NCBI RefSeq assembly: GCF_009909155.2
Contig: NZ_JAAAPM020000016.1
Coordinates: 1-64,000, forward strand
Length of the DNA stretch: 64,000 bases
Reading direction: 5' to 3'
Source of the DNA: Flavobacterium undicola
Lineage (GTDB): Bacteria > Bacteroidota > Bacteroidia > Flavobacteriales > Flavobacteriaceae
The position numbers and the translations under genes are program-made. The first letter of the stretch is position 1. Each line of letters begins with the position of its first letter. The notes under the pieces were generated by a model. The model saw only the letters and a list, made by a program, of their open reading frames with translations. It was not told where the DNA came from and did not search any database. Below are positions 44,892-53,906 of the stretch, piece by piece.

Positions 44892-47573
44892 TTAATCTGC
44901 AATATTAGGACTCAACCATCTCATGGCTTTGTCTGTCGAGATACTTCTTCGTTTAGCGTAATCAATTACCTGATCTTCTTTTATTTTTCCAAGTCCGAAA
45001 TACCTGCTTTCAGGATTTGCAAAATAATAACCCGAAACTGCCGCTGCTGGCCACATAGCCATACTTTCGGTCAAAGTTACTCCAATTTCTTCCTCTACTT
45101 TTAACAATTTCCAAATGGTTGGTTTCTCCAAATGGTCAGGACAAGCTGGATATCCTGGCGCAGGACGAATTCCGGCATACACTTCTTCAATCATCGCCTC
45201 GGTTGTTAAAACTTCATCCGGAGCATAACCCCAAATTTCTTTACGGATTTGTTCGTGTAAATATTCGGCGAAAGCCTCAGCCAAACGATCCCCTAATGCC
45301 TTAACCATAATCGAGTTGTAATCGTCTAAATTGTCTCTGTATTCATCTGCCCATTCATCTACTCCAAAACCAGTTGTTACACAAAAAGCACCCATATAAT
45401 CAGTTACTCCATTGTCTTTTGGCGCAATAAAATCAGATAACGCTATATTTGGTGCTCCTTTGGTTTTTTGTGCTTGCTGACGCAAAGTCAAGAATTTCTC
45501 CAATTCTTTTCCGTTTTCGTCATACAACTGAATATCATCATCGTTCACTTGGTTCGCAGGAAAAATTCCGTAGATTCCTTTAGCAGTGAATTTCTTTTCT
45601 TTCAAAATTACTTCCAACATTTCTTTTGCATCTGCAAAAACAGAAGTTGCTTGTTCGCCCACAACTTCATCAGTCAAAATTGCCGGATATTTCCCAAACA
45701 ATTCCCAGGTTCTAAAAAATGGTGTCCAGTCAATATAAGGTACCAAAACATCTAAATCTACTTCGAAACTTTTTGTTCCAATGAAATTAGGTTTCTTTGG
45801 CGTATAATTTGCCCAATCCAACTGCAATTTATTCTTACGAGCATCTTCAATCGTTAAGAAATTCTTATCTCTCGAACGATTTAAAAATGTTTCCCTAAAA
45901 ACATCATATTCTTCACGAATACCAGCCATATAGGCTTCCTTATTCTGATCTAATAAATTTCCAGCCACTGTTACTGCTCTTGAAGCATCATTAACATGTA
46001 TAGCAGTAGCACGATATTGTGGTGCAATTTTCACGGCAGTATGTGCACGCGAAGTCGTTGCTCCACCAATCATTACTGGAATTGTTAGATTTCTTCTATC
46101 CAATTCTTTGGCTAAAAACACCATTTCGTCCAACGAAGGCGTAATTAAACCACTCAATCCAATAATATCTACTTCGTGTTCCAATGCTGCTGCAATAATT
46201 TTCTCTGGAGGAACCATTACTCCAAGGTCGATGATTTCGTAATTATTACAAGCTAATACCACCGAAACAATATTTTTTCCAATATCGTGTACATCCCCTT
46301 TTACGGTTGCCATCAATATTTTTCCGTTTCCTTGTTTATCTCCCGCTTGTTTCGAAGCTTCAATAAATGGCAATAAATAAGCCACGGCTTTTTTCATTAC
46401 ACGTGCCGATTTTACCACCTGCGGCAAAAACATTTTTCCTGAACCAAACAAATCCCCAACGACATTCATTCCTGTCATCAAATTAATTTCGATTACTTCA
46501 ATTGGTTTGGTCGCAGCTAATCTGGCTTCCTCAACATCTTCTTCAATAAAAGCATCTACTCCTTTTACTAATGAATGTGTGATTCTTTCTTGTACCGTTC
46601 CAAAACGCCATTCCTGAACTTCTTTTTCATTGGTTTTTGGACCACCTTTTACATTTTCAGCAAAATCCAACAAACGCTCGGTAGCATCATCACGACGGTT
46701 CAAAATCACATCCTCTACATGCTCTAATAAATCCTTCGGAATATCATCATAAATGGTCAACATCTCCGGGTTTACAATTCCCATTGTCATTCCGTTCTGA
46801 ATCGCGTGGTATAAAAACACCGAGTGCATCGCTTCTCTTACTGTATCATTTCCACGGAAAGAAAACGAAACGTTACTTACCCCACCACTAATGTGTGCAT
46901 GTGGTAAATTTTCTCTCACCCATTTAGTTCCTCTAAAGAAATCCAAAGCATTCAAACGGTGTTCTTCCATACCGGTTGCCACTGGAAATATATTCAAATC
47001 GAAAATAATATCCTGAGGAGGAAAACCTACTTTATCTACCAAAATATCATACGAGCGTTGGCAAATTTCTACTCTACGTTCAAAATTATCTGCCTGACCT
47101 ACTTCGTCAAAAGCCATGATAATTGCAGCAGCTCCGTAACGTTTGATTAATTTAGCATGATGAATAAACTGTTCTTCGCCTTCTTTTAACGAAATCGAGT
47201 TTACCACACATTTTCCTTGTGCTACCTTTAATCCCGCTTCGATAATATGCCATTTCGAGCTGTCAATCATAATAGGCACACGAGCAATATCCGGTTCGGC
47301 AGCAATCAAGTTCAGGAATTTCACCATTGCATATTCACCATCCAGCATTCCCTCATCCATATTAATATCGATGATTTGCGCTCCTCCTTCTACCTGCTCC
47401 TTAGCAATACTGAGTGCTTCATCGTATTTCTCCTCTTTGATCAATCGAAGAAATTTTCTAGACCCTGTAACATTCGTACGCTCTCCAATGTTTACAAAAA
47501 CACTTTCGGGCGTAATAATCAAAGGTTCTAATCCCGATAAAACTAAATTTCTTCTTGGTTCTACTACTGCCAT
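44892..47573 (-). CDS. metH: Methionine synthase, folate-, cobalamin- and SAM-binding domains
   Basis: 893 residues. The second part of cobalamin-dependent methionine synthase: pterin-binding domain (about 15-290, [17 protein letters not shown]), cobalamin cap and binding domain with the ligand H429 in DVHDIGKNI, and the C-terminal AdoMet activation domain (about 590-893, with [12 protein letters not shown]). The homocysteine-binding domain is encoded by a separate gene at 48352-49353. Together the two reproduce full MetH; the split falls at a domain boundary and both genes are intact, so this is a natural split, not a frameshift. Confidence 0.93.
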   Translation of the reverse strand: MAVVEPRRNLVLSGLEPLIITPESVFVNIGERTNVTGSRKFLRLIKEEKYDEALSIAKEQVEGGAQIIDINMDEGMLDGEYAMVKFLNLIAAEPDIARVPIMIDSSKWHIIEAGLKVAQGKCVVNSISLKEGEEQFIHHAKLIKRYGAAAIIMAFDEVGQADNFERRVEICQRSYDILVDKVGFPPQDIIFDLNIFPVATGMEEHRLNALDFFRGTKWVRENLPHAHISGGVSNVSFSFRGNDTVREAMHSVFLYHAIQNGMTMGIVNPEMLTIYDDIPKDLLEHVEDVILNRRDDATERLLDFAENVKGGPKTNEKEVQEWRFGTVQERITHSLVKGVDAFIEEDVEEARLAATKPIEVIEINLMTGMNVVGDLFGSGKMFLPQVVKSARVMKKAVAYLLPFIEASKQAGDKQGNGKILMATVKGDVHDIGKNIVSVVLACNNYEIIDLGVMVPPEKIIAAALEHEVDIIGLSGLITPSLDEMVFLAKELDRRNLTIPVMIGGATTSRAHTAVKIAPQYRATAIHVNDASRAVTVAGNLLDQNKEAYMAGIREEYDVFRETFLNRSRDKNFLTIEDARKNKLQLDWANYTPKKPNFIGTKSFEVDLDVLVPYIDWTPFFRTWELFGKYPAILTDEVVGEQATSVFADAKEMLEVILKEKKFTAKGIYGIFPANQVNDDDIQLYDENGKELEKFLTLRQQAQKTKGAPNIALSDFIAPKDNGVTDYMGAFCVTTGFGVDEWADEYRDNLDDYNSIMVKALGDRLAEAFAEYLHEQIRKEIWGYAPDEVLTTEAMIEEVYAGIRPAPGYPACPDHLEKPTIWKLLKVEEEIGVTLTESMAMWPAAAVSGYYFANPESRYFGLGKIKEDQVIDYAKRRSISTDKAMRWLSPNIAD

Positions 47574-47640
47574 TTTATTATTTTATTTTCCTGCAAGGTT
47601 TCCAAAACCTTGTAGGTCTTATTTTCTAACAATCCTATTT

Positions 47641-47745
47641 TGGGCGTGTCCGCCGCGGCGGATCGGGCTATCCGCTATATCTTTTATTTCGTCCCTAAAT
47701 CGGGACTTCATAAAAGGATGCCGCTTCTATCCCTCACGCGGGCAT
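47641..47745 (-). ncRNA. Structured repeat, Flavo-1-like, copy C
   Basis: Read on the minus strand: GATAGAAGCGGCATCCTTTT, an imperfect hairpin, AAAAGATATAGCGGATAGCCCG, then a GC-rich inverted repeat (CCGCCGCGGCGG). Matches copies A, B and D in its flanks and not in the stem. The core is 47663-47732. Confidence 0.6.
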
Positions 47746-47769
47746 TCTTGATTACAATTTCGTATTTCC

Positions 47770-47832
47770 CAACGGAATGAATTCCGTTGCTACAAATATT
47801 TCGTTTTTCCTCCAACGGAATAAATTCCGTTG
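47770..47832. repeat. Two direct copies of a 20-base palindrome
   Basis: CAACGGAAT-GA-ATTCCGTTG (47770-47789) and the same with AA in the centre (47813-47832), each followed by CTACAAA. A third partial copy (CTACGGAAC) follows at about 47851. Confidence 0.8.
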
Positions 47833-47920
47833 CTACAAAATGAGTCATTCCTACGGAACTGTTATATTTTTATTCTCTTTGCGGGCACGGATTACAAATC
47901 TGCCCTATCTGAAATTATAA

Positions 47921-48307
47921 TTAACTTTTAAAAATAAATATCGTTTTTGATAAAATCAAAAACAACTGAAATACAGTTATAATTATTGTAATCACTTTAA
48001 GATAAGTAAATGTTAGAAAAAAATCATTATTTTCTAGTTTCTCAAAAACATTAACCTTTCTGTTGATAATTTTCTTTATGAAAAACAACAACAATATTCC
48101 CCAACTAAAGTTTAGCAAGATAAAAAAACCAAAACCGTCTGGCATACCATCAATACTCAAAAAATTATAAAACTTTGTAAGCATTATAGCTCCAAAGAAA
48201 AACAATACCAAGTATAAAAATATTTTTCTTAACCTATTTTGGGCCTTTAAAAAAGAAAAAATTGAATAGTTTAAGATTACAACAAACAATGCAAGAAAAA
48301 CATACAT
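47921..48307 (-). CDS. Small multi-pass membrane protein between the metH halves
   Basis: 128 residues from the ATG at 48307 (MYVFLALFVV). Four hydrophobic segments are visible (about 2-14, 25-42, 56-75, 105-125) with short basic loops (RLRKIF, KKIINRK). I recognise no family. It lies between the two metH genes on the same strand, 44 bases after the first half. The sequence is markedly more AT-rich and Phe/Ile/Leu-rich than its neighbours, as expected for a membrane protein. A real gene by length and position, but without other support. Confidence 0.5.
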   Translation of the reverse strand: MYVFLALFVVILNYSIFSFLKAQNRLRKIFLYLVLFFFGAIMLTKFYNFLSIDGMPDGFGFFILLNFSWGILLLFFIKKIINRKVNVFEKLENNDFFLTFTYLKVITIIITVFQLFLILSKTIFIFKS

Positions 48308-48351
48308 AACCAAGTTATTTAATTTTCAATAAATTATAATTTCAATTATTT

Positions 48352-49353
48352 TCACAACGTCGCCGTTGAAACTCTTGGCTTATATTTTGCCGCTGCTTCT
48401 GCAATCAAACGGATATGATCTGGAGTTGTACCACAACAACCGCCAATGATGTTTACCAAATTATCTTCTAAATATTCTTTGATGAAGGCTTGCATTTGCT
48501 CTGGTGTTTCATCATATTCTCCAAAGGCGTTTGGCAATCCTGCATTAGGATGTGCAGAAATATTGAAAGAAGTATTATGCGACAAAGTCTGTAAATACGG
48601 TTTCAACAAATCGGCTCCTAAAGCGCAATTGAATCCAACACTCAACAATGGAATATGCGATACCGAAATCAAGAACGCTTCTACCGTTTGTCCCGAAAGT
48701 GTTCTTCCTGAAGCATCGGTAATGGTTCCTGAAACCATAATAGGCACATCGATATTTCTTTCGTCTTTTACTTCTTCAATAGCGAAAAGTGCTGCTTTGG
48801 CATTTAATGTATCAAAAATAGTTTCTACCAACAATAAATCACTTCCTCCATCCAGCAAAGCTTCTACTTGCTGTTTGTAGGCAATGCGCAAATCATCAAA
48901 AGTCACGGCTCTGTATCCTGGATCATTCACATCGGGAGACATACTCGCTGTTCTGTTTGTTGGTCCAATTGAACCCGCAACAAAACGAGGTTTGTCCGGA
49001 TTTTTAGCGGTGAATTCATCGGCTACCTGACGGGCAATTTTTGCCGACTCGTAGTTCAATTCGTAAACCAAATCCTCCATGTGATAATCGGCCATACCAA
49101 TAGTTGTTCCTGAGAACGTATTGGTTTCCACAATATCAGCTCCAGCCTCAAAATAAGCGGCATGCACTTCGGCAATGGCTTTGGGTTGAGTCAGTGACAA
49201 CAAATCATTGTTCCCTTTTAGAGAATGAGGAAAATCTTTGAAACGTTCGCCTCGAAAATCATCTTCCGAAAAATTGTAACGTTGCAACATGGTTCCCATA
49301 GCTCCATCGAGAACGAGTATTCTTTTTTTGATTTCTTCTTGAATGCTTGGCAT
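48352..49353 (-). CDS. metH: Methionine synthase, homocysteine-binding domain
   Basis: 333 residues, a stand-alone homocysteine S-methyltransferase domain, the N-terminal part of MetH. Conserved: [35 protein letters not shown], and the zinc cysteines in [10 protein letters not shown] and [11 protein letters not shown]. Works with the 893-residue product at 44892-47573, from which it is separated by a small membrane protein gene and a palindrome-rich spacer. Alone it could also act on S-methylmethionine, but the close partner argues for the MetH role. Confidence 0.92.
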   Translation of the reverse strand: MPSIQEEIKKRILVLDGAMGTMLQRYNFSEDDFRGERFKDFPHSLKGNNDLLSLTQPKAIAEVHAAYFEAGADIVETNTFSGTTIGMADYHMEDLVYELNYESAKIARQVADEFTAKNPDKPRFVAGSIGPTNRTASMSPDVNDPGYRAVTFDDLRIAYKQQVEALLDGGSDLLLVETIFDTLNAKAALFAIEEVKDERNIDVPIMVSGTITDASGRTLSGQTVEAFLISVSHIPLLSVGFNCALGADLLKPYLQTLSHNTSFNISAHPNAGLPNAFGEYDETPEQMQAFIKEYLEDNLVNIIGGCCGTTPDHIRLIAEAAAKYKPRVSTATL

Positions 49354-49443
49354 AACTTATTTTTTTGCCGCTAAAACGCCAAGGCGCAAAGCTTTTGTTT
49401 TTTATCTGTTTCCTTAAAACCACTACTCTACTCTTAACTCATT

Positions 49444-49535
49444 AGCCCTGATGGTAGCGGCATCCTTTTTATTTTACCCTTTCAGGGTTTTGAACCCTGA
49501 AAGGGTAAAATAAAAAGATATAGCGAACAGCAGGA
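49444..49535 (+). ncRNA. Structured repeat, Flavo-1-like, copy D with a 25-base-pair stem
   Basis: AGCCCTGATGGTAGCGGCATCC, then a perfect 25-base stem (49465-49489 with 49493-49517, loop of three), then ATATAGCGAACAGCAGGAA. The stem contains CCCTTTCAGGGTT, close to the palindromes beside the transposase gene at 20597-21338, as if a REP-type palindrome had become the stem. Confidence 0.6.
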
Positions 49536-49681
49536 ACCCATTTTTACTGATAAATCCCTAATCTTTCGCTCCAAATTATTTTACTAATTTGGAAATGCAA
49601 AGTAAAGCAATAGCCTTACCACTTGCAAGTGTTTTTTAAAGTTGCTAAGTTACTAAGACTTAAGCTAATAGTTAATTAGAA

Positions 49682-49711
49682 AAGGCTCTAAGTACAAAAA
49701 CTTAGAGCCTT
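49682..49711 (-). terminator. Terminator of the sulfur assimilation gene group
   Basis: Stem AAGGCTCTAAG (49682-49692) with CTTAGAGCCTT (49701-49711), then TTTT on the minus strand, 28 bases past the oxidoreductase stop codon. Confidence 0.6.
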
Positions 49712-49739
49712 AGAATCTTAGAATCTCAGTAACTTTTTT

Positions 49740-50792
49740 TTAGTTGATCGCTTTTACGACTGCTTTTGGCGCTTCTTTACGAGTTCCGTCAAATCCGTCA
49801 ACACCTGATACTGTTGTGTATTTTAATACATAACGTTTTCCCGGATTGATGATTTGGTATGCCGCTTGACACATCAAAGTCGCTTCGTGGAAACCACAAA
49901 GAATCAACTTCAATTTTCCTGGATAAGTATTGATATCTCCAATAGCAAAGATTCCTGGAATATTCGTTTGGTAATCCAAAGCATTGTTTACTTTGATTGC
50001 ATTTTTCTCGATTTCTAATCCCCAGTTTCCAATAGGCCCTAATTTTGGTGTTAAACCAAAAAGTGGAATGAAATAATCACAAGGAATATTACGATGCGCT
50101 CCGTTTTCATCTAAATCAATAGATTCTACGTGCTCAGCTCCGTTGATTCCAACTACTTCAGCAGGAGTAATCATGTGGATTTTTCCAGCATCTTTTAATT
50201 CTTGTACTTTTTCTACAGAATCCAAAGCACCACGGAATTCATTACGACGGTGTATCAAAGTCACTTCTGAAGCAACATTAGACAAGAAGATACTCCAGTC
50301 TAAAGCTGAATCTCCACCACCTGCAATAACCACACGTTTGTTTCTGAATTCTTCCGGGTTTTTGATAAAGTATTTCACTCCTTTATTTTCATAGAACTCA
50401 ACATCCTCGATTAAAGGTTTACGTGGCTCGAAACTTCCTAAACCACCTGCAATAGCAATTACTTTGGCATGAAATTCTGTTCCTTCATTTGAAGTAACAA
50501 TAAAACTTCCATCTTCTTGCTTAACGATAGTTTCAGCGCGCTCTCCAAGAGTAAACCCTGGTTCGAACTGCTTAATTTGCTCCATTAAATTATCAACTAA
50601 ATCACCAGCTAATACTTCTGGAAAACCTGGTATATCGTAGATTGGTTTTTTTGGATATAACTCCGAAAGTTGTCCTCCTGGCTGTGGTAAAGCATCCAAG
50701 ATGTGACATTTTAACTTCAATAATCCTGCTTCAAAAACGGCAAATAAACCAGTTGGACCGGCTCCTATTATAAGGATATCTGTTTCTATCAT
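49740..50792 (-). CDS. NAD(P)/FAD oxidoreductase, thioredoxin-reductase-like ferredoxin-NADP reductase
   Basis: 350 residues. FAD motif GAGPTG (10-15), a second dinucleotide motif GGGDSALD, and the C-terminal FAIGDINTYPGK. It has no CxxC redox pair between the two halves (VTLIHRRNEFR follows), which marks the YumC-type ferredoxin-NADP reductases and not true thioredoxin reductase. It lies next to siroheme synthase and sulfite reductase on the same strand, so it probably feeds electrons to sulfite reductase through ferredoxin. A palindromic repeat lies 16 bases upstream of its start. Confidence 0.88.
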   Translation of the reverse strand: MIETDILIIGAGPTGLFAVFEAGLLKLKCHILDALPQPGGQLSELYPKKPIYDIPGFPEVLAGDLVDNLMEQIKQFEPGFTLGERAETIVKQEDGSFIVTSNEGTEFHAKVIAIAGGLGSFEPRKPLIEDVEFYENKGVKYFIKNPEEFRNKRVVIAGGGDSALDWSIFLSNVASEVTLIHRRNEFRGALDSVEKVQELKDAGKIHMITPAEVVGINGAEHVESIDLDENGAHRNIPCDYFIPLFGLTPKLGPIGNWGLEIEKNAIKVNNALDYQTNIPGIFAIGDINTYPGKLKLILCGFHEATLMCQAAYQIINPGKRYVLKYTTVSGVDGFDGTRKEAPKAVVKAIN

Positions 50793-50807
50793 TTTTTTAC
50801 TTATTTT

Positions 50808-50846
50808 CCTCCCCCAGTTCCCTCCAAAGGAGAGGGAGACTGGATA
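50808..50846 (+). repeat. GC palindrome element before the oxidoreductase gene
   Basis: Forward copy (CCTCCCCCAG ... CCTCCAAAGGAGAGGGAG), upstream of the start codon on the minus strand. Confidence 0.75.
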
Positions 50847-50978
50847 GAGTTACTTGTGTTATACTTACTATTACTAATTATTTTATTCAAAGGAACGAAT
50901 CTGATAATTATTATTTAATGATAAAAATCATTCGTTATCTCCTTGTTCTTTTCTCTTTATTCTATTTTCTAAAAAAAC

Positions 50979-51602
50979 TTATTGTTTATTCTTTAATGAT
51001 TGAGTAATCTCATTCATTTTTTGAACTTTATCTTCAAAATCCCCTTTTAAAGTATTGCGATAATCGTTTAAGTTTTCCACCATCTGATCGATATCTTCCG
51101 GTATTACTTCCTCAAAAAACTCTCTCAATCGTTTGGCTGTTGTAGGTGACTTTCCATTGGTAGAAATAGCAATTTTGACATTTCCTTTGGTTACAATTCC
51201 ACCTAAATAATAATCGCATAAATCAGGTGTGTCGGCAATATTGCATATCAAATATCTTTTTCGGGACAATTCGTATACACGTTTATTTACCTTCAAATCA
51301 TCTGTACAAGCGATTACCATATTGCGCTTTTTCAGCATTTTTTTCTTGAATCTTTTTTTTGTCAATTTCACTGTAGGGTGACTTTCAGCTAAAGTGACTA
51401 ATTCATCCATAAAACGCGGCGCAACAACCTCAACTTTTGCATTGGGACTCGATTTAAGCAAAAAAGATAGCTTTTCTAATCCCACATTTCCTCCACCTAC
51501 TATAAGCACGCTAAGGTTATGCAGTTTTAAAAATATTGGATACAATTCGTTACGCTCTTGGCTATTTGAATCGTTGCCAGCTGTATCTTTAATTTCACTC
51601 AT
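50979..51602 (-). CDS. Siroheme synthase, dehydrogenase/ferrochelatase part
   Basis: 207 residues. The CysG N-terminal/Met8 type: converts precorrin-2 to sirohydrochlorin and inserts iron, making siroheme for the neighbouring sulfite reductase. NAD-binding GGGNVG at 36-41, IACTDDLKVN and STNGKSPTTAKRLREFFEE are typical. The uroporphyrinogen III methyltransferase domain is absent and no cobA gene is in the window, so precorrin-2 must come from elsewhere. Starts 10 bases after the sulfite reductase stop codon, so cotranscribed. Confidence 0.92.
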   Translation of the reverse strand: MSEIKDTAGNDSNSQERNELYPIFLKLHNLSVLIVGGGNVGLEKLSFLLKSSPNAKVEVVAPRFMDELVTLAESHPTVKLTKKRFKKKMLKKRNMVIACTDDLKVNKRVYELSRKRYLICNIADTPDLCDYYLGGIVTKGNVKIAISTNGKSPTTAKRLREFFEEVIPEDIDQMVENLNDYRNTLKGDFEDKVQKMNEITQSLKNKQ

Positions 51603-51612
51603 TTTTTTTGAA

Positions 51613-53703
51613 TTAAGCTTTAGCTAAATCTTGTTCTCTGTATGCTTCTAATTTTGCGAAAAACGAAATTGCTTCTTGAATGTATTGTTTAGCAAAAGCT
51701 TCAGAAGGCTCATTTTTATTGATTCGGTACACTAATTCTCTAAAAGAAGCTCCCAATTCAATTTTATTTCCTTCTACAAAAACAGTATCAAAAGAATCAA
51801 TGATTCCTGCGTGTGTATTTGTTTTTTCTTTTTCTGCCAATAATAAAGCTTTAGCTCCGTTAACAAATCCAGCGTAAGCTAAATAAATAGCATCTGACCA
51901 TTTTTGCTCTTCGAATAATTCTTGGGCAGAAGTTATTTTGTCTTTAGCTTCAAATAACAAAGTGGCTACTAAGTCAATTACAACACCGGCACATTCTCCT
52001 ACTCCTACCGCTTTCACATAATTATCAGCATTACCCCAATCCACGAAATCTTCTTCAGTAAGATTCGTTACATCAGCTAATGGTTTTAAGAATTCGTAGA
52101 AATATTTCTCTCCTTTAGTATCATAATAATCTAAAAATTTAGTTCCGTTAGCATTTGCTTCAAAATCATTTAAGATTAAACGCAAAGCTTCAGGTCCTCT
52201 ACGGCTAGGAATTTTGATTACTTTATCAGAAAAACGACCATTTCCGTTACCTAAAATTCCTCCACCTAATAATACTTGTAAAGCTGGAGCGACTAATTTC
52301 CCTGCATTGATAGACATTCCCTGGAAACCAATTTCAGCCATATTGTGTTGTCCACAAGCATTCATACAACCACTAATTTTGATTGCAATTTCTTTATTGT
52401 TTGCAAATTGTGGGTATTCAGCTTTCAATACTCTTTCAAGTTCGTCAGCAATACCTGTACTACTTGCGATACCTAAGTTACAAGTATCAGTACCAGGACA
52501 AGCCGTGATATCACCAATAGTTTCGTAACCTAAATTAACCATATCTAACTTAGCCAACTCCTGGTAGAAGAATGGTAAATTTTCTTCTTTAATATTACGA
52601 ATCACAATGTTTTGACGTAATGAAAAACGCAATTCATTCGCTCCGTAATTTTTAATCAAATCAGCTAATAATCTAGCTTTATCAGTATAAAAATCTCCTA
52701 AAAGCACTTTTACTCCAATAGCTACATAACCCGCTTGTTTTTGAGCAATAACATTTGATTTTTTCCAAGCTTCATAAGCTGCAACATCTTGGATTGAAAC
52801 TGTTGGTACTTCTAATAAAGGCTCAGTAATTGCACCTTCAAAAGCAGTAGTATCAATTTCATAACTATGGAAAGGCAATGCTTTTTTCTCTTCGTCAACT
52901 AAACGCAAGAATTCATCACGACCTAAATCTTTAATTAAGAATTTCAGACGTGCTTTCAAACGTTTTGCTCTTTCACCGTAACGGTCAAAAACACGAATTA
53001 CACCTTCAGCTGTTGGGATAATTTGGTTAACCGGAACAAATTCAGAAAGCAATTCAGCGTGAGACGGCTGAGAACCTAATCCACCGCCTAACATTACTTT
53101 GAAACCTTTTTGTCCATCTACAATTTTAGGAATGAATCCTAAATCGTGTAAATAACTTAAAGCTGTATCTTTTTCTGATGAAGAGAATGAAATTTTGAAT
53201 TTACGTCCCATTTCCTGACAAATTGGGTTACGCAAAAGGTATTGAAACAATCCATGAGCATAAGGAGTTACATCAAATGGTTCTTCTGTATCTACACCTG
53301 CTAATTCACTTCCCGTAATATTACGCACTGTGTTACCACAAGCTTCTCTTAGAGTAATATCATCTTTAGATAAATCAGCCCAAAGTTCTGGCGTTCTATC
53401 TAAACTCACATAGTGAATTTGGATATCTTGACGAGTAGTAATATGTAAACGTCCAGTAGAATATTTATCTGAAACTTCAGTAATTCTTCTTAATTGCTCG
53501 CTAGTCACTTTACCATAAGGTAATTTGATACGAATCATCTGAACACCTTCCTGACGTTGACCGTAAATACCACGTGCTAAACGAAGACTACGAAAACGTT
53601 CGTCATCAATTTTTCCACCACGAAATGCGTGTATCTTTTTTTCTAAATCGATAATCTCTTTTTGGACAATCGGATCCTCTATTTCTGTTCTAAAACTTTG
53701 CAT
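51613..53703 (-). CDS. Siroheme sulfite reductase with C-terminal HEPN domain
   Basis: 696 residues. Residues 1-530 are a nitrite/sulfite reductase with two ferredoxin-like and two siroheme-binding halves. The siroheme and 4Fe-4S cysteines are C402, C408, C446 and C450 (TACPGTDTCNLG; SGCMNACGQH). Residues about 560-690 form an added helical HEPN-like domain (EEQKWSDAIYLAYAGFVNGAKALLL). This fused form is common in Flavobacteria. By context with cysND/cysH it reduces sulfite to sulfide, though nitrite is also possible by family. The electron donor is probably ferredoxin. Confidence 0.92.
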   Translation of the reverse strand: MQSFRTEIEDPIVQKEIIDLEKKIHAFRGGKIDDERFRSLRLARGIYGQRQEGVQMIRIKLPYGKVTSEQLRRITEVSDKYSTGRLHITTRQDIQIHYVSLDRTPELWADLSKDDITLREACGNTVRNITGSELAGVDTEEPFDVTPYAHGLFQYLLRNPICQEMGRKFKISFSSSEKDTALSYLHDLGFIPKIVDGQKGFKVMLGGGLGSQPSHAELLSEFVPVNQIIPTAEGVIRVFDRYGERAKRLKARLKFLIKDLGRDEFLRLVDEEKKALPFHSYEIDTTAFEGAITEPLLEVPTVSIQDVAAYEAWKKSNVIAQKQAGYVAIGVKVLLGDFYTDKARLLADLIKNYGANELRFSLRQNIVIRNIKEENLPFFYQELAKLDMVNLGYETIGDITACPGTDTCNLGIASSTGIADELERVLKAEYPQFANNKEIAIKISGCMNACGQHNMAEIGFQGMSINAGKLVAPALQVLLGGGILGNGNGRFSDKVIKIPSRRGPEALRLILNDFEANANGTKFLDYYDTKGEKYFYEFLKPLADVTNLTEEDFVDWGNADNYVKAVGVGECAGVVIDLVATLLFEAKDKITSAQELFEEQKWSDAIYLAYAGFVNGAKALLLAEKEKTNTHAGIIDSFDTVFVEGNKIELGASFRELVYRINKNEPSEAFAKQYIQEAISFFAKLEAYREQDLAKA

Positions 53704-53718
53704 CTTTTTTTTGCTTTT

Positions 53719-53762
53719 ATCCTCCCCCCAGCCCCCTCCGAAGGAGGGGGAGACTAGGCGGA
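53719..53762 (+). repeat. GC palindrome element before the sulfite reductase gene
   Basis: Forward copy with the stem variant CCCCCTCCGAAGGAGGGGG, 16 bases upstream of the sulfite reductase start on the minus strand. Confidence 0.8.
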
Positions 53763-53870
53763 ACTTGATTGTGTTATATTCTGCTTTTTAACTTTAACAA
53801 TTAAAAAGACTATTCCATTTTTTATTTCACAACAAATAAACTTTATAGTTATAAAGTTTATCTACAATAT

Positions 53871-53906
53871 CTTCCTCTTCGCCGCGGCGAAAGGGCTAGG
53901 TGGGGA
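53871..53906 (-). repeat. GC palindrome element at the cysN stop
   Basis: Reverse copy with stem TCGCCGCGGCGA then AAGGGCTAGGTGGGGAT; it abuts the cysN stop codon. Confidence 0.75.

Larger units (their letters stand above)
47574..47920. other. Palindrome-rich spacer within the metH locus, 347 bases
   Basis: No gene. Contains a palindrome CCTGCAAGGTTT...AAAACCTTGTAGG (47590-47616), structured repeat C (47641-47745) and two CAACGGAAT palindromes (47770-47789 and 47813-47832). No terminator or promoter was identified for certain. Confidence 0.7.
49354..49739. other. Spacer between metH and the oxidoreductase gene, 386 bases
   Basis: No gene. Holds structured repeat D (49444-49535) and a terminator hairpin (49682-49711) after the oxidoreductase. 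No consensus promoter for the metH gene was found. Confidence 0.6.

Noticed and set aside
48446..48880. A 144-codon plus-strand frame opposite the homocysteine-domain gene
   Set aside because: Mirror of a conserved coding sequence; its composition follows the opposite-strand codons.
44892..49353. metH as a broken pseudogene
   Set aside because: Both parts are intact, break at a domain border, have own start and stop codons and are separated by another gene.
49740..50792. Thioredoxin reductase
   Set aside because: The CxxC active-site pair is missing, so a ferredoxin-NADP reductase type is more likely.
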